Assembly (NCBI GenBank): GCA_045106875.1 | Contig: JBGCFK010000279.1 | Span: 1 to 6,617 of the forward strand | Source: Thermohalobaculum sp045106875 | GTDB lineage: Bacteria > Pseudomonadota > Alphaproteobacteria > Rhodobacterales > Rhodobacteraceae | Reading direction: 5' to 3' | DNA: 6,617 bases | Shown here: piece after piece, positions 6,247 through 6,617 of the stretch | Layout: each line of letters begins with the position of its first letter | How positions within the stretch are numbered: the first letter of the stretch is position 1 | Program-made: the position numbers and the translations under genes | The notes under the pieces: model-generated | Seen by the model: only the letters and a program-made list of their open reading frames with translations | Database searches by the model: none | What the model was told of the DNA's origin: nothing

Positions 6247-6617
6247 CGCAGGTCCTCCATCGGAACCATGTCCATGTCGGTGAAATCGACGTTGTCCCCG
6301 GCCATCGCCCAACAAAAAGTGTAGGAGGCGGTGCCTGCCCCGCAGTGAATCGACCAAGGCGGAGAAATCACCGCCTCTTCGTTCCCCATGACGATGTGAC
6401 GCGTCTCCCCAGGTTGGCCCATGAAGTGGGACACGCGCTGATCTGCTGGAACGTCAAAGTAGAGATAGGCCTCCATCCGCCGGTCATGGAGATGCGCGGG
6501 CATGGTGTTCCAGATCGACCCGGGCGCAAACTGCGTATAGCCCATCAAAAGTTGGCAGCTCTCGCAGACATCTGGATGCAGAAATTGAATGATGACACGC
6601 TCGTTCGCCGTCTCTCG
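6243..6617 (-). CDS. kduI: 5-keto-4-deoxyuronate isomerase, C-terminal part (5' end outside window)
   Basis: Cytoplasmic zinc-dependent cupin isomerase that converts 4-deoxy-L-threo-5-hexosulose uronate (DKI, from unsaturated uronate monomers) to DKII, the substrate of KduD. Only the last 124 residues are present, of about 278 in Escherichia coli KduI, and the frame is open to the right edge. The fragment begins RETANERVI and contains MGYTQFAPGSIWNTMP, then the metal site HLHDRRME with fragment residues His42, His44 and Glu49, then ETRHIVMGNEEAVISP and WSIHCGAG with the fourth ligand His91. All four expected zinc ligands are there, so this part looks intact. It ends at a TGA overlapping the kduD ATG (ATGA), which indicates co-translation. 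Any promoter of this operon lies outside the window. Confidence 0.95.
   Translation of the reverse strand, partial: RETANERVIIQFLHPDVCESCQLLMGYTQFAPGSIWNTMPAHLHDRRMEAYLYFDVPADQRVSHFMGQPGETRHIVMGNEEAVISPPWSIHCGAGTASYTFCWAMAGDNVDFTDMDMVPMEDLR

Noticed and set aside
6247..6357. N-terminal extension of kduD by 37 residues
   Set aside because: The extension lies out of frame inside conserved kduI coding sequence and is rich in His, Arg and Gly. The start at 6246 has an ideal GGAGG and the 4-base overlap typical of coupled genes.
1..6617. CRISPR arrays, insertion sequences, tRNA or rRNA genes, phage genes
   Set aside because: No regularly spaced repeats, transposase frames, terminal inverted repeats or tRNA-like segments were seen, and the DNA is accounted for by metabolic genes.

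Overview
The window reads as an accessory carbohydrate-catabolism locus for uronic-acid polymers, most likely pectin or oligogalacturonides, in a GC-rich proteobacterium. Codon choice, gene style and the protein sequences suggest an alphaproteobacterium, possibly of the Rhodobacterales or Rhizobiales type. That placement is an impression from the sequence, not a computed assignment. The DNA is almost fully coding, and the only notable gap is a 104-base divergent intergenic region.

Layout, left to right: (1) 3111 down to 1, minus strand, is a tightly packed operon. It runs from a GH4-family glycosidase carrying the CHEV motif of alpha-galacturonidases to a MalF-type sugar ABC permease and then a MalG-type permease, which runs off the left edge. 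(2) 3112-3215 is the divergent control region, with two small dyads and a possible leader hairpin. (3) 3216-4076, plus strand, is an AraC-family regulator. (4) 6617 down to 4098, minus strand, is a second operon, convergent with the regulator: kduI (5' part outside the window), then kduD, then a uxuB-like fructuronate/mannonate oxidoreductase. Consecutive genes overlap by 4 bases and by 11 or 23 bases.

Proposed joint function (inference): the ABC importer brings in short uronide oligomers. The GH4 enzyme cuts them in the cytoplasm by its NAD- and metal-dependent redox mechanism and releases galacturonate. KduI and KduD convert the 4-deoxy-5-keto uronate from unsaturated ends to 2-keto-3-deoxygluconate (KDG). 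The UxuB-like enzyme reduces a keto-uronate to an aldonate, which a dehydratase outside the window would convert to KDG. The AraC protein is the obvious candidate regulator of one or both operons.

The enzyme families are well known and I see no clearly new system, CRISPR array, mobile element or RNA gene. The points most worth a second look are the CHEV motif of the GH4 protein, the substrate mismatch between a UxuB-type reductase and a galacturonide pathway, the structured leader and dyads in the divergent region, and a likely TTG start for the uxuB-like gene.
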